16,802 nucleotides of DNA from Pseudomonadota bacterium (GTDB lineage: Bacteria > Pseudomonadota > Alphaproteobacteria > Rhizobiales > Xanthobacteraceae). Shown piece after piece: positions 1 through 5,594 of this stretch. Within the stretch, counting starts at the first letter, position 1; each line of letters begins with the position of its first letter. The notes under the pieces were generated by a model. That model did no database searches. It had not been told where the DNA came from and saw nothing but the letters and a program-made list of their open reading frames with translations. Location: assembly GCA_023414975.1 (NCBI GenBank), contig JAEZMI010000308.1, forward strand, positions 1 through 16,802, given 5' to 3'. A program made the position numbers and the translations under genes.

Positions 1-557
1 GGCGGGGCCTCCGCCGCCAGAAGCGGCGCGAGGCAGCCGCCGAGCCCCGCCTCCGGCCGCACCATGGCAAGCCCCTCGCCGAGCAGGCGCTCGTTCACCG
101 TGGCGCCGGCCGCGCCCTCGGCGTCGACCGTCAGCAGGACCGGCAGGCGGCCGTGACGGTCGGCCAGATCACGCGTCGGGGCGATGCGCACGGACCGGCC
201 GACCAGCGGCACAAGCGCCGCCCGCAGCGCCGCCTCACCCGCACCGACCTCGCCCGCGCCGGCCTCACCGGACGGCACGGCAAGACCCGCGAGGCGCAGC
301 ACGCGGCCATCCTCCAGCACGAGATCGCCGAACCCGTCCACCGCCGCGACCGGCCCGGCCGACGGGCCGGAAGGCGCGCAGCCCTGCGCGTGGGCGGGGA
401 TGGCGGGCAACAGGCCGGCGGCAAGAAGGGCGAGCGCCAGGAGATTTTGCGCCAGAACGCTTTTCGCCAGGAGGCTTTGCGCGAGTAAGCTTTTCGCGAG
501 CAGACCGAGGATCGAAGGGGCGGATGATCCCGTCGGATGGCGCGGGGCGCAGGCCAT
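1..557 (-). CDS. Exported SNase-like (thermonuclease-fold) protein, degenerate, C-terminus beyond left edge
   Basis: The minus-strand frame is open from an ATG at 557 to the left edge, giving 185 visible residues. Residues 1-57 form a signal-peptide-like segment ending in AHA|Q. What follows matches the OB-fold layout of staphylococcal nuclease: VDGFGDLVLEDG, then RLAGLAVPS, DRHGRLPV and VNERLLGEGLAMV. The arginines equivalent to Arg35 and Arg87 are kept. The positions equivalent to Asp40 and Glu43 are Ala and Ser, and the DGDT calcium motif is altered, so nuclease activity is doubtful. This is a common form of 'thermonuclease family protein' in Alphaproteobacteria. No good Shine-Dalgarno precedes the ATG, so the start is tentative. 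The signal segment holds a 15-bp tandem repeat (separate entry). The family call is fairly sure; the function is unknown. Confidence 0.72.
   Translation of the reverse strand, partial: MACAPRHPTGSSAPSILGLLAKSLLAQSLLAKSVLAQNLLALALLAAGLLPAIPAHAQGCAPSGPSAGPVAAVDGFGDLVLEDGRVLRLAGLAVPSGEAGAGEVGAGEAALRAALVPLVGRSVRIAPTRDLADRHGRLPVLLTVDAEGAAGATVNERLLGEGLAMVRPEAGLGGCLAPLLAAEAP
444..503 (-). repeat. 15-bp tandem repeat in signal peptide of SNase-like gene
   Basis: Four 15-base units encode LLAKS, LLAQS, LLAKS and VLAQN, followed by related LLALA and LLAAG units. The units are in frame and lie in the hydrophobic part of the predicted signal peptide, so a change in copy number would lengthen or shorten it without a frameshift. 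Confidence 0.75.
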
Positions 558-722
558 CGCCGACGGTCCGCGACGCGCGCGGCCGACATGTCCGGCCTGC
601 CGGCCGGCGACGGCGCTCCGGAAGGGAGGCCGGCTTCGGGCGATGTGCGATCCGGTCATTGAACGGGGCTCCGCCCGCATGATAACGCAGCCGCGCGCAT
701 TCCCCTAGGTCCCGCGCGCCCC

Positions 723-752
723 TTGATCGCGACACCGGTTTCGGGTCATCTA
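723..752 (+). promoter_or_regulatory. Possible tRNA-Arg promoter
   Basis: TTGATC at 723-728 is a fair -35 match, and a weak CATCTA/TCATCT -10 follows after 17-18 bases at 746-752. The tRNA begins 10 bases further on, and the stretch between is GC-rich, as is usual for stable-RNA promoters. The -10 match is poor, so this is tentative. Confidence 0.3.
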
Positions 753-762
753 CGCGCGGTCT

Positions 763-839
763 CTCCCGGTAGCTCAGCAGGATAGAGCACAGGTTTCCTA
801 AACCTGGGGTCAGGGGTTCGATTCCCTTCCGGGAGGCCA
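763..839 (+). tRNA. tRNA-Arg, anticodon CCU
   Basis: A full cloverleaf can be folded by eye. The acceptor stem is CTCCCGG (763-769) with CCGGGAG (829-835). The D stem is GCTC/GAGC. The anticodon stem CAGGT/ACCTG encloses the loop TTCCTAA, giving anticodon CCT, which reads AGG. The T arm is AGGGG-TTCGATT-CCCTT. The discriminator base is G836 and CCA is encoded at 837-839. Length is 77 nt. The gene stands alone. I saw no copy of its 3' end elsewhere in the window, so there is no sign that it served as an integration site here. Confidence 0.97.
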
Positions 840-1015
840 TCTTTCGGCGTCCGGGCGCCCGCCGGGTCTGTCGGCCGCGCGCGGGCTGTGGCTAAAGCGC
901 CCTGCCTTACCTTTCGGCAGCCGCGCGTCTTGCCCTTGCCATGATCACTCCCAAGATGAGGGATGTCGGCGTTGCCCGCCGGCGCCCGTTTCCACAGAGG
1001 TCTTTCTGCGAGGTC
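840..1015. other. Intergenic stretch between tRNA-Arg and dedA
   Basis: This 176-base gap holds no convincing gene. It must contain the tRNA 3' processing region and the dedA promoter. A GC-rich inverted stretch near 850-870 (CCGGGCGCCCG) could end the tRNA transcript, but no T-run follows. Confidence 0.4.
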
Positions 1016-1711
1016 ATGGAGAGCATCACCGCCGATCTGGCTCAGCTGCTGCAGAGCCACAGCTATCTGGTTCCGCTCGTCGTCGGGTTCATCGCCTTCG
1101 GTGAATCGCTGGTGCTGGTGGGTCTCCTCATCCCCGCGACGGCGCTGATGCTCGCGATCGGCGGGCTCGTCGGCTCCGGCCTCGTCGAGCCCGTGCCCGT
1201 GGTGGGCGGGGCGATCGCCGGCGCGATCCTCGGCGACATCGCCTCCTACTGGCTTGGGCGCTGGGTCGGCCCGCGCGTCGTGCACCGCTGGCCGCTGCAG
1301 GGCTACCGGCATCAGGTGGCGCAGGCGCGGCTGTTTTTCCGCCGCTTCGGCTTCGCCTCGGTCTTCGTCGGCCGCTTCTTCGGTCCGGTCCGCTGCACCA
1401 TGCCGATGGTGGCGGGCATGATGCGGATGGAACAGCGCCGCTTTCAGCTCGCCAATGTCTCCTCAGCCTTCGTCTGGGCGCCGGTGATGCTGGCGCCCGG
1501 CTGGTTCGCGGCCGAGGGCGCGCAGGCGCTGGGCGGCGGCAGCACGGAAGGCTGGGCCCTCTCCATGGTCGGCATCACGGTGGTGATGCTCGTGGCGACC
1601 GCCGTCGTGCTCCGGGTGATCAAGGGCCGCATCGCCCCGCGCCGGCGCGACCGCCGCGCCCCGCCTGCGCCGGCCCGTGCCGGAATCGCGGAGCCGGCCG
1701 GCCCGCGATGA
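1016..1711 (+). CDS. DedA family membrane protein
   Basis: Encodes 231 residues of the DedA/VTT family, polytopic inner-membrane proteins tied to undecaprenyl-phosphate or phospholipid flipping and envelope homeostasis. Visible hallmarks are an early E-S-L-V-L-V-G-L-L-I-P-A motif near residues 25-36, the GDIASYWLGR segment, and the family signature F-x-G-R-F-x-G-P-x-R (FVGRFFGPVR) followed by P-x-x-A-G-x-x-R-M and N-x-x-S-A-x-x-W. About four to five hydrophobic segments are present. I chose the ATG at 1016 because GAGG lies 3 bases upstream and the family motifs begin shortly after it; an in-frame extension to 941 adds a basic, non-family-like tail. The C-terminus is Arg/Pro/Ala-rich. The gene appears monocistronic. 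Confidence 0.88.
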   Translation: MESITADLAQLLQSHSYLVPLVVGFIAFGESLVLVGLLIPATALMLAIGGLVGSGLVEPVPVVGGAIAGAILGDIASYWLGRWVGPRVVHRWPLQGYRHQVAQARLFFRRFGFASVFVGRFFGPVRCTMPMVAGMMRMEQRRFQLANVSSAFVWAPVMLAPGWFAAEGAQALGGGSTEGWALSMVGITVVMLVATAVVLRVIKGRIAPRRRDRRAPPAPARAGIAEPAGPR

Positions 1712-1748
1712 GCGCGGGCCAGCCCTCCTCGGATCAGCCCCCCTCGGA

Positions 1749-2720
1749 TCAGCGGTAGAGCAGCCCCGCCGCCGCGGCGTAGAGCGGGATGCCCAGCACG
1801 ACGTTGAACGGGAAGGTTATGGCGAGGGACGCGGCGAGCGAATAGGCCGCGTTCGCCTCCGGCAAGGCGAGGCGCACCGCGGCCGGGGCCGCGATGTAGG
1901 ACGCGCTCGCCGCCAGCGTCGCCAGCACGACCGCGCCGCCTTCCGACAGGCCCGCCGCATGGCCGGCGAGAAGGCCCAGCGCGCCGTTCACCAGCGGCGC
2001 GGCCAGCGCGAAGGTGACGAGCCGCCCGCCGGCCTTCCAGGCTGCATCGGCCTTCTCCGCGGCGACGATGCCGAGCTCCAGCAGGAACAGGCAGAGGAAG
2101 CCGAGGAACAGGTCGCCGAAGAAGGGCCGCACCGGCGCGAGCCCCGCCTTGCCGATGACGCCGCCGATGACGAGGCCGCCGACCAGCAGGAGGAAGCTCT
2201 TGGCGGAAATGACCTCATGCAGCGCCGGGCCGAGCGAACGCGCCGCGCCGGGCTCTCTGCCCGCGCCGGCGAGCCGGGCGATCACCAGGGCGACGACGAT
2301 GGCCGGCGCCTCCATCAGCGCGAGGATGGCGGTCATGAAGCCCTCATGGGGCGTGCCCGCGCGCTCCAGATAGCTGACCACCGCGATGAAGGTGACGGCC
2401 GAGACCGAGCCGTAATGGGCGGCGAGCGAGGCGGCATCGGCGACACCGAAGCCGGCGAGCCGCCGCAGCGCCGCGTAGCACCAGAGCGGGATCAGCACGC
2501 CGAGCCCGAGCGCGGCGGCGGCGGGGCCGGCAAAGTCGGCCCAGCGGGTCTCGGCCAGCTCCGCCCCGCCCTTCAGCCCGATCGCCAGCAGGAGATAGAT
2601 CGACACCGCCTCGAACACGGAAGCGGGGATTCGCAGATTGCTGCGCAGCGCGCAGGCGAGCGCTCCAAGACCGAAGCACAGGACCGGTGGCGAGAGAAGG
2701 GCGGCGCTGGCGAGCGACAT
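1749..2720 (-). CDS. sbtA: SbtA-type sodium-dependent bicarbonate transporter
   Basis: Encodes 323 residues, about the length of cyanobacterial SbtA. The protein is almost wholly hydrophobic with about ten membrane segments in two inverted halves. Family-like stretches include IPASVFEAVSIYLLLAIGLK near the N-terminus, AAHYGSVSAVTFIA in the first half, EGGAVVLATLAASASYIAAP in the second, and a C-terminal SLAITFPFNVVLGIPLY. Known members bring HCO3- into the cell with Na+. An ATG at 2720 follows GGAG with about 8 bases of spacing. The PII-like partner SbtB, often adjacent to sbtA, is not seen here. The gene lies downstream of the TerC-like gene on the same strand, but 255 structured bases separate them, so an operon is uncertain. 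The family call is firm; the substrate is inferred. Confidence 0.87.
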   Translation of the reverse strand: MSLASAALLSPPVLCFGLGALACALRSNLRIPASVFEAVSIYLLLAIGLKGGAELAETRWADFAGPAAAALGLGVLIPLWCYAALRRLAGFGVADAASLAAHYGSVSAVTFIAVVSYLERAGTPHEGFMTAILALMEAPAIVVALVIARLAGAGREPGAARSLGPALHEVISAKSFLLLVGGLVIGGVIGKAGLAPVRPFFGDLFLGFLCLFLLELGIVAAEKADAAWKAGGRLVTFALAAPLVNGALGLLAGHAAGLSEGGAVVLATLAASASYIAAPAAVRLALPEANAAYSLAASLAITFPFNVVLGIPLYAAAAGLLYR

Positions 2721-2975
2721 GAGCGGTCTCCGAGGCGGATCAGACAGGTGAGACGGTCAGAGGGACAAGGTGGGATGGACGCCCCCGGAGGGCGGCGGCC
2801 ATCGTGAGAGGGACGGCCCCGACGGGCCGCTGTGCGCGTGAAACGGCCGGCCCTCTGCAGGCCGGCCGCTTCGGTCGTCTTTGGCTGCCGGCGGCGAACC
2901 GCCGGCAGGTCGGATGTGCGCCGGACCCAGCGCGGGCCGGATCCCAGCGCGTGCCGGATCCGAGCGCGTGTCGGA
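2721..2975 (-). other. Structured terC-sbtA intergenic region with three stem-loops
   Basis: No gene is supported here. Three perfect inverted repeats follow one another: 2885-2894 with 2899-2908 (10-bp stem; on the minus strand the loop is TTCG, a stable tetraloop), 2844-2852 with 2860-2868 (9-bp stem), and 2814-2819 with 2824-2829 (6-bp stem, 4-base loop). None has a T-run, so they are not classical terminators. They could stabilise or process the terC message or reduce read-through into sbtA. The sbtA promoter should lie in the last 100 bases; I could not pick it out. Confidence 0.6.
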
Positions 2976-2987
2976 TCACTGCGCGCG
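2921..2987. repeat. 17-bp direct tandem repeat, four copies, running into the terC stop
   Basis: The copies begin at 2921, 2937, 2954 and 2971 and share the core CCGGATCCCAGCGCGTG. The first is 16 bases long. The last is the most diverged and covers the TGA stop of the TerC-like gene (2976-2978). Confidence 0.75.
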
Positions 2988-3977
2988 GGAGCCGTGAGCG
3001 CCCGCTGCGTCCTGGCGGGTCTTCCACAGCGAGAACAGGACGCCGCCGAAGATCATCGCCAGGGTCACACCCAGCGAGATGGCGGGGTCGAGCTTGCCGT
3101 AGAAGTAGTTCCAGAAAATCTTGCCGCCGATGAACACCAGGACCAGCGCCAGCGCATACTTCAGGTATTCGAAGCGGTGCACCATCGCCGCCAGCGCGAA
3201 GTAGAGGGCGCGCAGGCCGAGGATCGCCATGATGTTCGCGGTGAAGACGATGTAGGTATCGGTGGTGATGGCGAAGATCGCCGGCACCGAATCGACCGCG
3301 AAGACAAGGTCGGCGATGTTGATGACCACCAGCGCCAGGAAGAGCGGCGTCACCCAGAGCACGAGCTTGCCGGTGACCGGATGGGGCTGGCGCACGATGA
3401 AGCGCTGGCCATGCAGCTGCGGCGTCACGCGCAGGAAGCGGGAGAGCAGGCGCACCACCGGGTTCTTCGAAACGTCCGCCTCGCCTTCCTTCACGATGAG
3501 CATCTTGATGCCGGTGGCGACCAGGAAGGCGCCGAAGAGCAGCAGCACCCAGTCATATTCCTGCACCAGCGCCGCGCCGACGCCGATCATGATGCCCCGC
3601 AGCACCAGCACCGCGAGGATGCCCCAGACCAGGGCCCGGTACTGGTACATGCGCGGAATGGCGAAGTAGCTGAAGATCAGCGAGATGACGAAGACATTGT
3701 CGATCGACAGCGCCTTCTCGATCGCATAGCCGGTGAAGTACTGCATGCTGGCGTCCGGACCCATCGAGTACCAGATCCAGCCGCCGAACAGGACGGCGAC
3801 GGCGATGTAGAAGGCGGAAAGCTTGAGGCTCTCGGCGATGCCGAGCTCCTTGTCACCCTTGTTCAGCACGCCCAGATCGAAGGCGAGCAAGATCAGCACG
3901 ATGCTCAGGAAGCTCAGCCAGAGCCAGACCGGCTTGCCGACGAAGTCGGCGGTCATCAGGGAAAGCAGAATATCCAT
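2976..3977 (-). CDS. TerC/Alx family integral membrane protein (probable metal, likely Mn, exporter type)
   Basis: Encodes 333 residues, the usual length for Alx-type TerC proteins. About nine hydrophobic segments are visible. The two acidic membrane motifs that define the family are present: KALSIDNVFVISLIF near residues 88-102 and ADLVFAVDSVPAIFAITTD near 222-240. The cytosolic loop between the two halves is typical. Characterised relatives such as E. coli Alx are linked to manganese export and alkaline pH; tellurite resistance is the historical name only. An ATG at 3977 follows GAGG with a 5-base gap. The SD lies inside a predicted hairpin (3983-4015), and the leader is highly structured, which suggests RNA-level control. 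The family is sure; the metal is inferred. Confidence 0.92.
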   Translation of the reverse strand: MDILLSLMTADFVGKPVWLWLSFLSIVLILLAFDLGVLNKGDKELGIAESLKLSAFYIAVAVLFGGWIWYSMGPDASMQYFTGYAIEKALSIDNVFVISLIFSYFAIPRMYQYRALVWGILAVLVLRGIMIGVGAALVQEYDWVLLLFGAFLVATGIKMLIVKEGEADVSKNPVVRLLSRFLRVTPQLHGQRFIVRQPHPVTGKLVLWVTPLFLALVVINIADLVFAVDSVPAIFAITTDTYIVFTANIMAILGLRALYFALAAMVHRFEYLKYALALVLVFIGGKIFWNYFYGKLDPAISLGVTLAMIFGGVLFSLWKTRQDAAGAHGSRAQ

Positions 3978-4219
3978 CAGGTCCTCGGATCAAGGCCCAG
4001 CGGCACGCGCCGAGGGGCGGTTCGCAGCGCCGGGGCAAGCGCCACGAACCGCCCGATCCGGGCGTCCGCTCTGGGCGGTCGGTGGAGAGGACCGACATGG
4101 CGGCGAAGCGTGCGGCGCATCGCCGTCAGAGGGGCCCGGACCTCGGGACAAGAGTGAGATGTCGACAAGCCGGGCTTGTCTTAAGCGGAACAGGACGTCG
4201 CTCGCGGAATGCGGCGACC
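3978..4219 (-). promoter_or_regulatory. Structured leader region of the TerC/Alx-like gene, with possible SD-sequestering hairpin
   Basis: This stretch contains no supported gene. In minus-strand order it holds these perfect inverted repeats: 4180-4174 with 4170-4164 (7-bp stem, 3-base loop), 4096-4091 with 4083-4078 (6 bp), 4054-4045 with 4024-4015 (10 bp), and 4015-4010 with 3988-3983 (6 bp). The last arm, CCGAGG, includes the GAGG Shine-Dalgarno just before the ATG, so folding would hide it. E. coli alx is controlled by a pH- and Mn-responsive yybP-ykoY leader. I did not recognise the conserved yybP-ykoY core here, so this may be a different element. The outermost hairpin, 40 bases after the stop of the 78-residue gene, could instead end that gene's transcript. 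Confidence 0.45.
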
Positions 4220-4456
4220 TTAGCGCACCGGTTTGAGGCGAAGATCGGTGAAGCGGTGTGGCTTGCGCACCACCATCACTTCGGCGATCTGGCGCCCCTC
4301 CCGGCGGATGTAGCTGATCTGGTCGCCGATCTGGCGCTTCATGTGCTTGAGAGCCACCAGGCGCTCGCCGTCGGGGTCCAGGCGCCGCCGTTCGGCTTCC
4401 ATTTCCGCGTCGAGCATTCGGCTGCGGGTCGTCAGCGACTTGAGGAACTGGTCCAA
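4220..4456 (-). CDS. Small DUF465-like protein, 78 residues, TTG start
   Basis: A charged, mostly helical 78-residue protein. The middle (LDAEMEAERRRLDPDGERLVALKHMKRQIGDQ, about residues 15-46) resembles DUF465/YdcH-type small coiled-coil proteins, whose role is unknown. The C-terminus is basic. The start is a TTG at 4456 because a near-perfect AAAGGAGG (4462-4469) sits 5 bases upstream; the frame stays open further upstream with no better start. The gene diverges from the LysR regulator, with only about 93 bases between their starts, including a palindromic operator candidate. That is a classic layout for a LysR regulator and its target, so this protein may be a regulated target. It shares no operon with terC, as 242 bases intervene. 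Confidence 0.72.
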   Translation of the reverse strand: MDQFLKSLTTRSRMLDAEMEAERRRLDPDGERLVALKHMKRQIGDQISYIRREGRQIAEVMVVRKPHRFTDLRLKPVR

Positions 4457-4461
4457 CTCAA

Positions 4462-4469
4462 CCTCCTTT
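4462..4469 (-). promoter_or_regulatory. Strong Shine-Dalgarno AAAGGAGG that fixes a TTG start
   Basis: AAAGGAGG on the minus strand lies 5 bases before TTG at 4456. No ATG or GTG in the same frame has a comparable site, so this decides the start of the 78-residue gene. Confidence 0.75.
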
Positions 4470-4499
4470 CGATGCGAGAAAGATGGTGTGGACGCACCC

Positions 4500-4545
4500 A
4501 TAGTTCCAATGCATAGTTTCAATAATGCCGATTGAGTGAAACTAT
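4500..4545. promoter_or_regulatory. Candidate LysR operator in the divergent gap
   Basis: ATAGTTTCA (4513-4521) and its exact complement TGAAACTAT (4537-4545) form a 9+9 bp inverted repeat with a 15-base spacer. A third, near-identical copy in direct orientation, ATAGTTCCA, sits at 4500-4508, 13 bases upstream. ATAG/CTAT ends recall the OxyR tetranucleotides, but the outer span is 33 bases rather than the 37 of the OxyR consensus. A -10-like AATAAT at 4521-4526 lies inside the repeat, so binding could repress or tune lysR. The position is ideal for autoregulation and control of the 78-residue gene. Confidence 0.65.
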
Positions 4546-4549
4546 CGAC

Positions 4550-5470
4550 ATGGTATTCCGCCCCAGCAACCGCCAGCTCGAATACGCCGTCGCTCTCGCC
4601 GAGACCGGCCATTTCGGCGCCGCCGCACGGCGCTGCCATGTCTCGCAGCCGACCCTGTCGGTCCAGATCGCGCAGCTGGAAGCGCAGCTCGGCGCCACGC
4701 TGTTCGAGCGCACGCCGGGCCGCGTGCAGCCGACACCGGTCGGCGCGCAGGTGATCGAGGCGGCGCGGCACGTATTGCTGACGCTGGACGACATCGTCGC
4801 CGCGGCGGCGAGCAGCACGCGCAATCTTGGCGGGCTGATCCGGCTGGGCGTGGCCCCGACCTTCGGGCCCTATTTCCTGCCCAACCTGCTGCCGGCGCTG
4901 CACGCCAAATACCCGGCGCTGCAGATCTACATCAAGGAGGAGCGCCCGGCGGTTATCCTGCGCGACGTGGTGGCCGGCGCGCTGGATTGCGGGCTCGGCC
5001 CGGGGCCCGATTCGGACCACGCGGTGACGTTCCGCCGGCTGTGCCGCGAGACGATCTTCCTCGGGGTGCCGAAGGATCATCCGCTGGCGAAGGTCGGCCA
5101 TGTCGACCCGCAAGCGCTGCACGGCGAGCGCCTGCTCACGCTCGGGCGCGGCCACCATCTGTTCGAGCGGGTGCGCGAGCTTGCCGCCGCCTGCGGCGCG
5201 GACATGCGCGAGGATTATGAGGGCACCAGCCTCGACGCGCTGCGCCAGATGGTGCTGATGGGCATGGGCATGTCGCTGTTTCCCGAGCTTTACGCACGCT
5301 CGGAGTTCCGCGTCGAGGAGGATATCGCCCTGCTCACCCTCGACGGGTGGCCGGCGAGCCGCGAGATGGGCTATTTCTGGCGCGCCGGCAGCGGGCGGGC
5401 CGCCCAGTTCGAGGAACTCGCGCGCGAAAGCGAGGCCACCTGCGCCGCGCTCGGATTGACGGCGGCCTAG
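4550..5470 (+). CDS. OxyR-type LysR family regulator lacking the redox cysteines
   Basis: Encodes 306 residues from ATG 4550. Residues about 6-66 form the winged helix-turn-helix (NRQLEYAVALAE, RRCHVSQPTLSVQI), closest to OxyR. The effector domain also follows OxyR: PTFGPYFLP, LLTLGRGHHLF, TSLDALRQMV and MGYFWRAGS. In OxyR the GHC cysteine (Cys199) reacts with peroxide and Cys208 resolves it. Here GHC is GHH (His203) and the Cys208 position is Ala, so disulfide switching is not possible in the known way. The Thr, His and Arg of the peroxide pocket appear kept. A TTG at 4532 would add six residues, but it falls between the two arms of the putative operator and just at the likely transcription start, so I prefer ATG 4550. 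No strong SD is visible for either. Probably regulates itself, the divergent small gene, or the downstream binding protein/c-di-GMP pair. Confidence 0.88.
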   Translation: MVFRPSNRQLEYAVALAETGHFGAAARRCHVSQPTLSVQIAQLEAQLGATLFERTPGRVQPTPVGAQVIEAARHVLLTLDDIVAAAASSTRNLGGLIRLGVAPTFGPYFLPNLLPALHAKYPALQIYIKEERPAVILRDVVAGALDCGLGPGPDSDHAVTFRRLCRETIFLGVPKDHPLAKVGHVDPQALHGERLLTLGRGHHLFERVRELAAACGADMREDYEGTSLDALRQMVLMGMGMSLFPELYARSEFRVEEDIALLTLDGWPASREMGYFWRAGSGRAAQFEELARESEATCAALGLTAA

Positions 5471-5594
5471 AGAATGCTCGATCAAGCACGCCACTGCATG
5501 GCCACATGTTACCTTTAAACTTGCAGCTGTTTCTATCTGTATTGAGCATTTGCCCAAATGCAGTTCCCGCCTATTCTGGTATGGGGAACATCAC
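5471..5594 (+). promoter_or_regulatory. Intergenic promoter region before the TRAP-type binding protein
   Basis: A relatively AT-rich 124-base gap, unusual for this window, so likely to hold the promoter of the binding protein/c-di-GMP operon. A perfect 7+7 bp palindrome, GCATTTG-CC-CAAATGC, occupies 5546-5561, 33 bases before the ATG, and is a plausible operator. A weak pair TTACCT (5509) and TTCTAT (5531) with 16-base spacing could be the promoter. The ATAGTTTCA motif of the lysR gap is not repeated here. Confidence 0.45.

Noticed and set aside
763..839. tRNA-Arg as an integration site of a genomic island
   Set aside because: No integrase, no repeated tRNA 3' end and no mobile genes are visible downstream; the neighbours are housekeeping-like.
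265..840. A minus-strand frame of 191 codons beginning MASRKGIEPLTPG
   Set aside because: It starts inside the antisense of the tRNA-Arg. This 'IEPLTPG...LLSYRE' peptide is a well-known false protein produced by antisense tRNA genes.
746..1312. A minus-strand frame of 188 codons containing GNRTPDPRFRKPVLYPAELPGE
   Set aside because: Another antisense-tRNA artefact, extended over the dedA start by the lack of stops in GC-rich DNA.
1677..2807. A 376-codon plus-strand frame opposite the SbtA-like gene
   Set aside because: Low-complexity Arg/Gly/Gln/Glu composition; it is the shadow of a membrane protein with clear family motifs.
2832..4157. A 441-codon plus-strand frame opposite the TerC-like gene
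   Set aside because: Arg/His/Asp-rich shadow of hydrophobic codons, with no domain; the minus strand has the real TerC motifs.
3978..4219. A yybP-ykoY manganese riboswitch before the Alx-like gene
   Set aside because: Expected from family knowledge, but I could not recognise its conserved core on the minus strand; only hairpins are supported.
4513..4545. A canonical OxyR box
   Set aside because: The ATAG and CTAT ends are present, but the span is 33 rather than 37 bases and the inner tetranucleotides do not match, so it is reported only as a LysR-type inverted repeat.
4220..5557. A 445-codon minus-strand frame covering the small gene and the antisense of the LysR gene
   Set aside because: Only the last 78 codons look real, with their own SD; the rest is antisense to the LysR regulator.
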